From Alicyclobacillus sp. (GTDB lineage Bacteria > Bacillota > Bacilli > Alicyclobacillales > Alicyclobacillaceae), in NCBI GenBank assembly GCA_023511295.1, contig JAIMBT010000002.1, forward strand, positions 124,001 through 188,000: DNA of 64,000 nt. The letters run 5' to 3'. Made by a program: the position numbers and the translations under genes. The notes below the pieces were generated by a model. It was not told the DNA's origin, made no database searches, and saw nothing but the letters and a program-made list of their open reading frames with translations. The first letter of the stretch is position 1, and each line of letters opens with the position of its first letter. Positions 54,368 to 62,508 of this stretch are shown here, one piece after another.

Positions 54368-54469
54368 TCATCCCTTTTTCGCGTTGGACAGGTACGTACT
54401 GTAGCGCAGAATCAACAAAGTGACACCAATAAAGACAAACGCGCCAAAGGCGAATAACATGAGCTGCAT
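54368..54469 (-). CDS. Candidate 33-residue oxidase-associated membrane peptide
   Basis: A short frame between subunit III and the seven-helix protein. It begins MQLMLFAFGAFVFIGVTLLI, a single membrane helix, and ends in a short polar tail with two lysines (NAKKG). The size and position recall tiny subunits of heme-copper oxidases (CtaF or CcoQ-like), though CtaF itself is about three times longer. The ribosome binding site is weak (GGGG); AAGGAGG lies about 40 bases upstream. Moderately supported. Confidence 0.5.
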   Translation of the reverse strand: MQLMLFAFGAFVFIGVTLLILRYSTYLSNAKKG

Positions 54470-54532
54470 GGCCCCGGCGTCAGCGCATCAACGCGCCGAC
54501 TCCCTCCTTCCGCGTTGCGAGTGTCAAAGGCC

Positions 54533-55156
54533 TCACAGGTGCTGTCCGCACCAGGCGGCGAATTGCCCGACGGTCAACACGTTCTCAAGCAACAGAATGA
54601 CAATCCCCGAGAGCGCGGTATAAATCCAGACGTTTGTCGCGACCGGAAAGAAGGCGTTGACCTTCCCTTTGTTCGCGAACGTGCTGTACCACCCAGCAAC
54701 GGCCAACAGGATGACGCAGATAGCACTGAGCACAAACTGGGCGACCTCCGTCGGTGCGTAGATGGTTGCAGCCTGCGGGCTGTAGTGGCCGACCCACAGC
54801 ATCAACCGGAAGTGGATGCCGGTCATCGCGACGTACGACAGCGTGGCCAGTGCCAAGACCCCGCGAAACGCGCCCCACTTGTCTTTCACAAACAGCGCCC
54901 CTGCAATCACCACGAGGATAGCGGACAGAATGGCACACAGCACCGCGTAGTCGGGTAACTGGGTCAGCAAGCCCGGATGCAGCTTCCCAAACTTGGACGG
55001 ACTCCAACCGCGCAGGTAGACGTTCGCCGCCACGAACGTACCCGTCATGAAGGTGAGGGCGACCAGCCCGCACCAAACCGCGAGGTTCGCATTGCCCTGA
55101 TGGTCAATGTGCTCTTCGTGTGCAGCGTGTGCACTCGCTGGCGAATGGGTTGACAT
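54533..55156 (-). CDS. ctaE: Cytochrome c oxidase subunit III
   Basis: A 207-residue membrane protein with five helices, the usual length for Gram-positive CtaE. It has a His-rich start (SAHAAHEEHIDHQ) before the first helix. GIHFRLMLWVGHYSPQ matches the subunit III core. The ATG follows GGGAGG. It is third in the ctaC-ctaD-ctaE operon. Confidence 0.9.
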   Translation of the reverse strand: MSTHSPASAHAAHEEHIDHQGNANLAVWCGLVALTFMTGTFVAANVYLRGWSPSKFGKLHPGLLTQLPDYAVLCAILSAILVVIAGALFVKDKWGAFRGVLALATLSYVAMTGIHFRLMLWVGHYSPQAATIYAPTEVAQFVLSAICVILLAVAGWYSTFANKGKVNAFFPVATNVWIYTALSGIVILLLENVLTVGQFAAWCGQHL

Positions 55157-55273
55157 GTGCGGACCTCCCACCTTTCCTTTCACAATGGCACCGGGTTCCG
55201 GCTGTGACACCGTCCGCATTCGGGAGCCGCCACGCCGGAAGCCGCGTCCTTGGGCGTCCAGGTCTTGGTTTCC

Positions 55274-56899
55274 TTACGGCGCGGACTGAGCAGCCTGCGC
55301 CAATTCCTCTGCCGTGTACGGTTGATACGGATTCGCCGTCACAACCGGAATCTCGTCGAAGTTGTGCTCCGGCGGCGGTGAGCTGGTCTGCCACTCCAGC
55401 GTGCGAGCGACCCACGGATTCGGTCCAACCTTCGGCCCGCGCTTCGCGTGGTAGAGCAGGTTGTAGATGATGACCAGCGTGCCGAGTCCGAGAATGTAAG
55501 CGCCGACCGTACAAACGTCGTTCCAGAACTGGAAGGCCGGGTCATACGACGCGATGCGCCGCGGCATGCCGGCAAGTCCCAACAGGTGCATTGGGAAGAA
55601 GGTCACCTGCGTGCCGATGAAGTAGAGCCAGAAGCCCAAATAACCGAGTTTCTTGCTGTACATCCGACCGGTGACCTTCGGATACCAGAAGTGGAGCCCC
55701 GCCATGATGGTCATGACGCTCCCGCCAAACAACACGTAGTGGATATGCGCGACGACAAAGTAGGTGTCGTGCAGCTGCATGTCGAGCGGGACGGCTGCGA
55801 CAATCACACCGCTGAACCCACCGATGATGAACGACCCGATGAACCCGAGCGACGCAAACATCATCGGAACCGTGTACTCCACGGCCCCGCGCCACATGGT
55901 GGCCAGCCAGTTGAAGATCTTGACAGACGTCGGGACCGCGATGATCATCGACGAGATCATGAACGGGATGCCTTCCGACATCTGCATCCCAGCGACGAAC
56001 ATGTGGTGGGCCCACACGAAGAAGCCGAGGAATCCAATCGCCACGCTCGAGTAGGCGATGGCGTGGTAGCCGAAGATGGGTTTGCGGGAGAACACCGGCA
56101 GCACTTCCGAGATGATGCCAAAGGCTGGGACAATCATGATGTAGACCGCCGGATGGGAGTAAAACCAGAACAGGTGCTGGTAAAGCATCGGGTCCCCGCC
56201 CGCCGCGCTGTTGAAAAACACGGTGCCAAAGTGCCGGTCCGCAAGCAGCGTCGTGATGGCGCCGGCGAGGGCCGGCGTGCCGAACAACTGCATGTACGCC
56301 GTGACCAGCATGCTCCAGACGAACAGGGGCATGCGGTTGAGCGTCATGCCCGGCGCCCGCATCCGCTGAATCGTCACGATGAAGTTGATGGCACCGAGGA
56401 TGGAGGACAGGCCAGCGATGTGCAGCCCCGTAATCCACAGGTCGATGCCGGGGCCGGTGGACGTCACGCTGTACGGCGGGTACGAGGTCCAGCCAGCGTC
56501 CGGCATGCCAGACACCATGCTGAGCAGGAACACGATACCGGAGGCCAGATACAGCCAGTAGCTGAGCGCGTTCATCCGCGGGAACGCCATGTCGCGGGCG
56601 CCAATCTGCAGAGGCACCAGATAGTTTCCAAAGCCGCCCGTCAACAGCGGGATGATGACGGCGAAAATCATGACCGTCGCGTGCATCGTGAAGAACTCAT
56701 TGTAATCTTGGGCCGGGAAGACCCCTGCCGGCACCAACAGATCTGTCCGCACGAGCAGCGCGAACAATCCGCCGAGGAGGAAGAAGAACAGCGCGGTCAC
56801 GCCATACATGATACCGATTTTCTTGTGGTCGACCGTGAGGACCCACTCTCTCACGAAGGACCGCCGCTCTGCGTATGGCGCCTCCAGCACAGCCGCCAT
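55274..56899 (-). CDS. ctaD: Cytochrome c oxidase subunit I (A2-type, YSHPxV motif)
   Basis: The 541-residue catalytic subunit has 12 helices. Heme a/a3 and CuB ligands are clear: His73 in TMHATVM, His249 and Tyr253 in YSHPAVYI (cross-linked pair), and His298/His299 in VWAHHMF. The Glu of the D-channel in A1 oxidases (GHPEVYI) is absent; the YSHPxV form defines subfamily A2. RHFGTVFFNSAAGGDP and the GGLLTGGFGN-type loops are present. The ATG follows GTGGTGACC-rich sequence. It forms part of ctaC-ctaD-ctaE. Confidence 0.95.
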   Translation of the reverse strand: MAAVLEAPYAERRSFVREWVLTVDHKKIGIMYGVTALFFFLLGGLFALLVRTDLLVPAGVFPAQDYNEFFTMHATVMIFAVIIPLLTGGFGNYLVPLQIGARDMAFPRMNALSYWLYLASGIVFLLSMVSGMPDAGWTSYPPYSVTSTGPGIDLWITGLHIAGLSSILGAINFIVTIQRMRAPGMTLNRMPLFVWSMLVTAYMQLFGTPALAGAITTLLADRHFGTVFFNSAAGGDPMLYQHLFWFYSHPAVYIMIVPAFGIISEVLPVFSRKPIFGYHAIAYSSVAIGFLGFFVWAHHMFVAGMQMSEGIPFMISSMIIAVPTSVKIFNWLATMWRGAVEYTVPMMFASLGFIGSFIIGGFSGVIVAAVPLDMQLHDTYFVVAHIHYVLFGGSVMTIMAGLHFWYPKVTGRMYSKKLGYLGFWLYFIGTQVTFFPMHLLGLAGMPRRIASYDPAFQFWNDVCTVGAYILGLGTLVIIYNLLYHAKRGPKVGPNPWVARTLEWQTSSPPPEHNFDEIPVVTANPYQPYTAEELAQAAQSAP

Positions 56900-57053
56900 T
56901 TGGTCACCACCTCACACAAGTCGTCTGAGTTCCGCCTGGAGTCGCGCAATTGCTATTCCGCGAGACCGCCTCACACGGTCCGGCACTCGTCGCGAGCTGC
57001 GGCACGCACCACTCTGCGCACGCGTCACCGGGTCGAGACAGTCCAGCCGCCTG

Positions 57054-57716
57054 TCAGGAACCGCTGCTTTTGCTCTGCTGCTGTTTCTCCGTTGCGAGCC
57101 ACTGGTTGAAGTCGGACTCGCTCATAATCGTCATGTGGCCGACCATCGTGGGGTGACCCGGGCCGCAAAACTGGTCACACGGCACGAGGAACGTCTGACC
57201 CACGTACTTCGGCTCCACGTCCACCCAGAACTGCGTCTCGCGACCGGGGAGCGCGTCCTGCTGCATGCGCATCGGCGCGAGGTAGAAGCCGTGGATGACG
57301 TCCTGTGAGGTGATGTCGAAGCGCACGTCCTCACCCGCCGGAATTCTCAGGTCGTTGTGCGTATCCACACCATTCGGATACTTGAACTCCCAGTACCACT
57401 CGTGCCCAATCACCTGGATGACGACGGGTTTCGCCGGTTGGGTCTGCGCGGCGTACACGTCGTGCACGCTGGCCACGCCCATGATGACGAGGATGAGTGC
57501 GGGAACCAGTGTCCAGACGAACTCCAATTTGTTGTTGCCGTGCACGTTTGCGCCCACTTGGTTTCGCTTCGTCCGCCGGTAACGAACAAGGAAAGTGATA
57601 AGCAAGACTTCCACGAGTACAAAGAAAAATGTGACCACAGCGAGCACGAAGTAGAAGAGCCCGTCTACGTTGTGCGCCATTTGGGTCAGTTGTACGGGCA
57701 ACCATGAATTTCCCAC
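57054..57716 (-). CDS. ctaC: Cytochrome c oxidase subunit II
   Basis: A 220-residue subunit with two N-terminal helices (about 19-46 and 67-84) and an external CuA domain. CuA ligands are His142, Cys180, Cys184, His188 and Met191 in CDQFCGPGHPTM. There is no lipobox and no C-terminal cytochrome c domain, so it forms an aa3 rather than a caa3 oxidase. The GTG start follows AAGGAGGG. It is first in the operon. Confidence 0.94.
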   Translation of the reverse strand: MGNSWLPVQLTQMAHNVDGLFYFVLAVVTFFFVLVEVLLITFLVRYRRTKRNQVGANVHGNNKLEFVWTLVPALILVIMGVASVHDVYAAQTQPAKPVVIQVIGHEWYWEFKYPNGVDTHNDLRIPAGEDVRFDITSQDVIHGFYLAPMRMQQDALPGRETQFWVDVEPKYVGQTFLVPCDQFCGPGHPTMVGHMTIMSESDFNQWLATEKQQQSKSSGS

Positions 57717-57752
57717 CTTACACCCTCCTTATAGGCGCAACCGTGTCAATTT

Positions 57753-57806
57753 TCAGTTGTGCCGCTCCATCATCCGCCGCCGCACGGTGAGCGTCCGATG
57801 TGACAT
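57753..57806 (-). CDS. Candidate 17-residue leader peptide before ctaC
   Basis: ATG at 57806 follows AGGAGG with ideal spacing and opens a 17-codon frame (MSHRTLTVRRRMMERHN) ending 36 bases before the ctaC start. It is strongly basic. The ribosome binding site is as good as any in the window. It could be a regulatory upstream frame or chance. Confidence 0.5.
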   Translation of the reverse strand: MSHRTLTVRRRMMERHN

Positions 57807-57936
57807 CGGCTCCCTCCTATCCGGGCTCGTGAACAATGTACCTGCAAGCGGAGACTTCAGCCCCGTGCGAGGCACGGGTGAGATTCGCGTGGCGCTTCCA
57901 ATGAAAGCGGTACAACTCCGCACAACATACGGGTAC

Positions 57937-57967
57937 AGTTTACCACAATTTATCTCATTTCCGTCAA
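57937..57967 (-). promoter_or_regulatory. Candidate promoter of the oxidase operon
   Basis: On the minus strand TTGACG (57962-57967), 19 bases, extended TGGTAAACT (-10 57937-57942). It implies a 5' UTR of about 215 bases. Confidence 0.4.
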
Positions 57968-58111
57968 GCAGGCCGACCCCCTCACCGCGTTCGCGAGAAT
58001 CGCCATGCTGCGCAAAATTCCGACGCCGCTCTATGCGGCTGCAGGCGCTTGCAGTATAATCGCGAAGTAGATTCCGGTCCCAGGCCGGACGCTGTGAGAG
58101 GGGGCTCGGCG

Positions 58112-58618
58112 ATGCCCGCCCAGACTGCTTCAGAACTGGCCAAGCGCCGCAACCTGCGCGCCCGCGCCGTCATCGTCGCGATGGTGATTGCGATTGCCCT
58201 CGGCGGTTGGTGGCTGTATGTCTACATGCAGCAGGTGCACGCCGTGCGCGCGGCGGAACACAAACACACCTTTGACGAGTACGTCGTCACCCACCACCTC
58301 GGAACCCTCGAACTGATTGACTCTGGTACCGGGCTCGACGCGATGTCCTACGTCCTCACCGTCAACCGCCCGGTTCCGGACGCACAGCGCGCCGCGTGGG
58401 CCGAAAACCTCATGCGACTCTACGTTCAATACGACCACGGTTCGCTGCTGACCATCCAGTCCATCAATCCCACGACCCACAAACCGAACCCGATTGCGCA
58501 GTGTCATTACGACGACGACACTCGACAGTTTCAGATGACGGTCGACCTGTCAAACGGGCAAACGAGGGTCATCAACCAGGTGGTCAACTGGTTGCCGAGC
58601 AGCGGGCAAGGGTCCTGA
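58112..58618 (+). CDS. Single-pass membrane protein, unknown
   Basis: A 168-residue protein with a basic N-terminal tail (LAKRRNLRARAVI), one helix (about 22-42, IVAMVIAIALGGWWLYVYM) and a polar external domain with little low complexity. ATG follows GAGAGGGGGC. It precedes the TagO-like gene by 15 bases, so the two are probably co-transcribed. No family was recognised. A scaffold or regulatory role in wall-polymer synthesis would be guesswork. Confidence 0.72.
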   Translation: MPAQTASELAKRRNLRARAVIVAMVIAIALGGWWLYVYMQQVHAVRAAEHKHTFDEYVVTHHLGTLELIDSGTGLDAMSYVLTVNRPVPDAQRAAWAENLMRLYVQYDHGSLLTIQSINPTTHKPNPIAQCHYDDDTRQFQMTVDLSNGQTRVINQVVNWLPSSGQGS

Positions 58619-58633
58619 GCAGGAGGCGGCGCG

Positions 58634-59599
58634 ATGCGAATCTGGGCGGCAGGATGTATCGCCTTGGCCATCTCCCTGCTCCTCGTTCCGCTCGTCCGGC
58701 GGTGTGCCATCCGCTGGCGGTTTTACGATATGCCGAATGCGCGCAAGGTCCACCGCACGCCGCTCCCGCTCCTCGGCGGCACGGCGATTGTGGCTGGCTT
58801 CTTGGCAGCGTCGCTCCTCGTGAGCCCACCAAGCGGCCCCGGCGCGCCTGTTTATTGGAGTATTTTTGGCGGAACACTGATGCTGTACGCCATCGGAACC
58901 GTCGACGACTTCTTCAAGACGCGGCGCAGGGACTTCTCGGCCGGGGTCCGATTGCTGGTGCAAGTGGGTGCAGCGACGTGGGTTGCCCTGGCGGGAGGCA
59001 AGGTGCACACCTTGAGCGTGCCGTTCGGAGGCGGACACTACGTCGTGTTGCCGGCGGCCATCTCCTGGCCACTCACGGTCATTTGGATTGTCGGCGTCAT
59101 CAACGTCTTCAACTTTCTCGACGGGCTGGACGGGTTGGCCGCTGGCATCGGCGTCATTTCCGGCGTCACGCTCACGCTCTTTGCGTACAAGGCCGGCGAC
59201 ACGCAATCGGCCGTGCTGGCGGCAGGACTGGCTGGCGGCGCGCTCGGGTTTTTGCGTTACAACTTCTATCCAGCGCGGATTATCATGGGCGACGCGGGCT
59301 CTACGTGCATCGGCTTCGTGCTGGCGGCCGTTTCCGCCCTCGGCGCGTACAAGTCGGCGACCCTCGTCTCCATCGTCGTGCCTGTCCTCGCGCTCGGTTT
59401 GCCGATTTTCGACGCCATCCGCGTGGTGATTGGCCGCGCGCGGCGCAGACAACCGGTCTACCGACCAGATCAGACGCACAGCCACCACCGCCTGTTGAAC
59501 GCAGGGTTCTCCCAGGTTCAGACGGTGACCGTCCTCTACCTCGTCAGCGCCTGTTTCGCACTGGCGTCGGTCATCTTGATGCTGGTGCAGCGCGGGTAG
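58634..59599 (+). CDS. tagO: Undecaprenyl-phosphate sugar-1-phosphate transferase (TagO/WecA family)
   Basis: Polytopic enzyme of 321 residues that starts wall teichoic acid or other polymer synthesis by linking GlcNAc-1-P to undecaprenyl phosphate. Metal and catalytic Asp residues lie in GTVDDFFKTRRRDF and NVFNFLDGLDGLAAG. MGDAGSTCIGFVLA and the His-rich loop DQTHSHHRLLNAGF fit the TagO/WecA group rather than MraY. The start has only a modest GGAGG-like site. It follows the single-pass membrane protein gene. Confidence 0.9.
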   Translation: MRIWAAGCIALAISLLLVPLVRRCAIRWRFYDMPNARKVHRTPLPLLGGTAIVAGFLAASLLVSPPSGPGAPVYWSIFGGTLMLYAIGTVDDFFKTRRRDFSAGVRLLVQVGAATWVALAGGKVHTLSVPFGGGHYVVLPAAISWPLTVIWIVGVINVFNFLDGLDGLAAGIGVISGVTLTLFAYKAGDTQSAVLAAGLAGGALGFLRYNFYPARIIMGDAGSTCIGFVLAAVSALGAYKSATLVSIVVPVLALGLPIFDAIRVVIGRARRRQPVYRPDQTHSHHRLLNAGFSQVQTVTVLYLVSACFALASVILMLVQRG

Positions 59600-59738
59600 G
59601 CGGTGACCTGGGCGCCGTCCCCTGACCGGCTGGCAGGGCAGGACGCGGTCGGAACGAGCGAGCCCCTCCACCAACGTCCATGCTGGCGTCGCCACCGACT
59701 CGGCGGCGCCTTCTAGATTTCAAAGGGAGGAACACAAC

Positions 59739-60899
59739 ACGGAGCCACTGACCCTGATTGCCACCGCACCGTTTGGTTTAGAAGCTGTCGTCAAGCGCGA
59801 GTTACAAGACCTCGGGGTGGCGGACGCGCACGCTTCCAACGGGTACGTCGAGTTCTCCGGTACCCTGCGGACTGTCGCCGATACCAACCTCTGGCTGCGC
59901 ACCGCCGACCGCGTCCTCGTCAAGTTGGGCGAGTTCCGCGCGGAGACGTTTGACGAACTGTTCGAGGGGACAAAAGCGCTGCCGTGGGCCGATTGGATTC
60001 CGGCAGACGGGCGTTTCCCGGTCGAGGGCCGCTCCGTCCGATCTCGGTTGTCCTCGGTACCCGCTTGCCAACGGATCGTCAAGAAGGCGGTGGTCGAATC
60101 GCTCCGCCACGGACACCGCACCGAGGTGCTGCCGGAAACGGGCGCCATGTATCCGATTGAAGTGTCTCTGCAGAAGGATGTAGCATTGCTCACGCTCGAC
60201 ACCTCGGGCCCTGGACTGCACAAGCGCGGTTACCGAAGCGAGACCGGACCGGCCCCCATCAAGGAGACACTGGCTGCCGCCTTGGTGCTGCTCAGCCGGT
60301 GGCTGCCTCACCGGCCGTTTGCAGACCCGCTCTGCGGCTCCGGGACCATTGCGATTGAGGCGGCACTGATTGGCCGCGGTATGGCGCCAGGGTGGCAGCG
60401 GACATTCGCCGCCGAACGGTGGCCAACCGTTGACCCGGTCGTCTGGACGGACGCGCGATCCGCTGCTGTGGCCAGCGCCCAGCGCTCCGCTCCCGTGGAG
60501 ATTCTCGGGTCGGATATCGATCCGGCCGCCGTCTCGATGGCCGCCCGCCACGCAGAACGCGCGGGCGTGGCAGACAGTATCCGCTTCACGGTGCAGGACG
60601 TCCGCCAGTTCCGGCCGGAGTCGGCGTACGGATGTGTCGTCACGAACCCGCCGTACGGCGAGCGGATCGGCGAGCAGTCGGAAGTTGAAACCCTGTACCG
60701 GGACCTGGGGAAGGTCGCACGGCGCCTCGACACGTGGAGCTGGTTCGTCATCACGTCCCATCCTCGGTTCGAACGGCTATTTGGGAAGCCTGCGGACAAA
60801 AACCGGAAGCTCTACAACGGGCGCATTGAGACCCACCTGTACCAGTACCTCGGCCCATTGCCGCCGCGGCCGCGCCCGGACGGTTTCACCACCCGCTAG
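59739..60899 (+). CDS. THUMP-domain RNA methyltransferase (RlmL-N/YpsC family), ACG start inferred
   Basis: The 386-residue protein matches the YpsC/RlmL-type 23S rRNA guanine-N2 methyltransferases. The N-terminal THUMP region begins (M)EPLTLIATAPFGLEAVVKRE and continues into SNGYVEFSGTLRTVADTNLWLRTADRVLV. The Rossmann methyltransferase domain has FADPLCGSGTIAIEAALIG, ILGSDIDPAAV and the catalytic VVTNPPYGERIG. The conserved start falls on ACG (59739-59741), 8 bases after GGGAGG, with no ATG, GTG or TTG in a usable position. The start codon is either ACG or the base differs from the natural sequence. Confidence 0.9.
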   Translation, partial: TEPLTLIATAPFGLEAVVKRELQDLGVADAHASNGYVEFSGTLRTVADTNLWLRTADRVLVKLGEFRAETFDELFEGTKALPWADWIPADGRFPVEGRSVRSRLSSVPACQRIVKKAVVESLRHGHRTEVLPETGAMYPIEVSLQKDVALLTLDTSGPGLHKRGYRSETGPAPIKETLAAALVLLSRWLPHRPFADPLCGSGTIAIEAALIGRGMAPGWQRTFAAERWPTVDPVVWTDARSAAVASAQRSAPVEILGSDIDPAAVSMAARHAERAGVADSIRFTVQDVRQFRPESAYGCVVTNPPYGERIGEQSEVETLYRDLGKVARRLDTWSWFVITSHPRFERLFGKPADKNRKLYNGRIETHLYQYLGPLPPRPRPDGFTTR

Positions 60900-60930
60900 G
60901 ACCTGTTCCCCGGCTTCGGTTCCGGTTTCA

Positions 60931-62181
60931 TCAACCCTCCCTCGTCACCGGACGCAGCACCGCGAGCAGGCGCGAGGGCTCGACGGGAGCGGAGCCCTGT
61001 GCGGCTTTCGCATTGCCGCCGCCCTTTCCGTCCACTGCGGCGAGGGCGGCCTGCACCCAGCGGTTCGCGGCCAGTGGTCCATCGCCTTCGACCTGTACGA
61101 GCAGGTGTGTCCGGCCGCCAAACTGACCCACCAGCGCGGCCGCCCGTTGCGGCGCTTCCGGCACGCGCTCCGCCAGCCTGGCGAGGACAGCGAGGGCCGT
61201 GCGCTTGAGATCCGCCACCTCTGCCAGGTCGCCGAGGGACGCCGAAACGACCGCGGCGCCGCTCGGATGAAGGGTGGCCCCAGCGGCCAACTCCGCCGCG
61301 GCCTTGTCTGCCAACTCCGCCCGCAACGCCTGCTCCCGTCGCGTCGCTGCCTTCACCTGCTCCAGCAGCGATGCGACGGCGTCCACCACCTCCGTTGTCC
61401 CGACCGATAAGGCGGCCCCGAGGTTCCGTGCCAGGTCCACATACGCACTCGCTGCCGAGAGGGCCCGCGCACCGCAGACGAAGGTGACCCGCAGCCCACC
61501 GCGCATGCGCTCCGTCCGGGTCACGAGAATCTGTCCGACCTGCCCCGTCGACGACGGGTGGGTCCCGCCGCAGGCGTTGTCCTCCAGCCCCTCGATGGTC
61601 ACAATCCGGATGTCCTCCGCCACCGACGGTGCCTTGCGCAGGTGCAGCCGCCCCACTTCCTCTGCGGTGACAAAGCGGGCTCGCACCGGCACATCGCGCC
61701 AAATCCAGCGATTCGCTGCGAGCAAGCCCGCCTCGACCTCCTCCGGTCCCAGCTCGGCTCCGGACAGGTCGATGGATGCCGCTTCGTCGCCGAGGTGGAA
61801 GCTGGAGGTGTGCGCACCGTACAACTGCTCGAAGCAGGCGGACAGGATATGCTGCCCGCAGTGTTGCTGCATCAGGTCGAAGCGCCGCGCCCAGTCAATC
61901 TCCCCCGAAACCGGGGTCCCGCGCGTCCAGCCGGACAGGGTGTCCGTTTGGGCCGGGTCCATCCGGTGCCACACGCCCTCCCCGTCCGCCTCCACCTGCA
62001 CGACGGACAATCCGCCAAGCGTGCCCGTGTCGTACGGCTGCCCACCCGACGTCGGGTAGAAGGCGGTTTGCCGCAATCTCACCCAAGTCCCTGCATCGTC
62101 CGTCCGGACCTCCTCGACCACCGACACAAACTGGTGCAGGTAACTATCCTCGTAGTACAGTCGCTGTTCGCGCAGTCCCAC
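60931..62181 (-). CDS. Alanyl-tRNA editing protein (AlaX-L type)
   Basis: Trans-editing factor that hydrolyses Ser- or Gly-tRNA-Ala. The 416-residue length includes a C-terminal DHHA1-like domain (GRTHLLVQVEGDG) as in AlaX-L. The editing site has QQHCGQHILSACFEQLYG (HxxxH) and CGGTHPSSTG (Cys/His zinc ligands). The N-terminal TAFYPTSGGQPYDTGTL is the usual beta-barrel start. The ATG follows GGAGATG-type sequence. It is monocistronic; a full alaS lies elsewhere. Confidence 0.92.
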   Translation of the reverse strand: MGLREQRLYYEDSYLHQFVSVVEEVRTDDAGTWVRLRQTAFYPTSGGQPYDTGTLGGLSVVQVEADGEGVWHRMDPAQTDTLSGWTRGTPVSGEIDWARRFDLMQQHCGQHILSACFEQLYGAHTSSFHLGDEAASIDLSGAELGPEEVEAGLLAANRWIWRDVPVRARFVTAEEVGRLHLRKAPSVAEDIRIVTIEGLEDNACGGTHPSSTGQVGQILVTRTERMRGGLRVTFVCGARALSAASAYVDLARNLGAALSVGTTEVVDAVASLLEQVKAATRREQALRAELADKAAAELAAGATLHPSGAAVVSASLGDLAEVADLKRTALAVLARLAERVPEAPQRAAALVGQFGGRTHLLVQVEGDGPLAANRWVQAALAAVDGKGGGNAKAAQGSAPVEPSRLLAVLRPVTREG

Positions 62182-62508
62182 CGCTGTCCATCTCCTTCCA
62201 CGTGTCCGCGCTCCGGGCCCAGGGTCGGGCGCCGTCCTTTCGTTATTCTACCTGCTCCAGACGGGCGGGTGCCAGCCGCGGCCGTTTCCTTGCATTGACC
62301 TGGAAGAGATAGTAGAGTGACATCGGAACACCCGATTTCCTTATCGGGAATGTCAATCCGGGTTCGACATCGCGCCCTGCATCTGCCACAATGTGTGAGG
62401 ACGCACGAGGGGGCCACCCGAAATGGACCCGCCAAAACCTGGCGGTGCATCACACCGCCAACCGACGCACCGTTGTTTTCCACTAGACTCGAAAGTGGGG
62501 GAGTGTCT
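62182..62508. other. Divergent alaX/acnA control region
   Basis: No gene seen. It holds an imperfect hairpin CCCGAT-6-ATCGGG (62331-62348) flanked by GACAT/ATGTC, TAGAAT (minus) near 62245 that may be the alaX -10, and TTCGAC-18-CACAAT upstream of acnA as a weak promoter. Confidence 0.4.

Larger units (their letters stand above)
57717..58111. other. Divergent control region of the oxidase operon
   Basis: No long frame. It contains a 17-codon uORF, a 7-bp triloop hairpin CCCGTGC-GAG-GCACGGG at 57862-57878, a promoter candidate for ctaC, and a TATAAT at 58055-58060 that may serve the plus-strand gene at 58112. Confidence 0.6.

Noticed and set aside
57741-57746. TTGACA close to the ctaC start as a -35 box
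   Set aside because: The only TATAAG downstream is 10 bases away, too short for a promoter, and the site is inside the leader.
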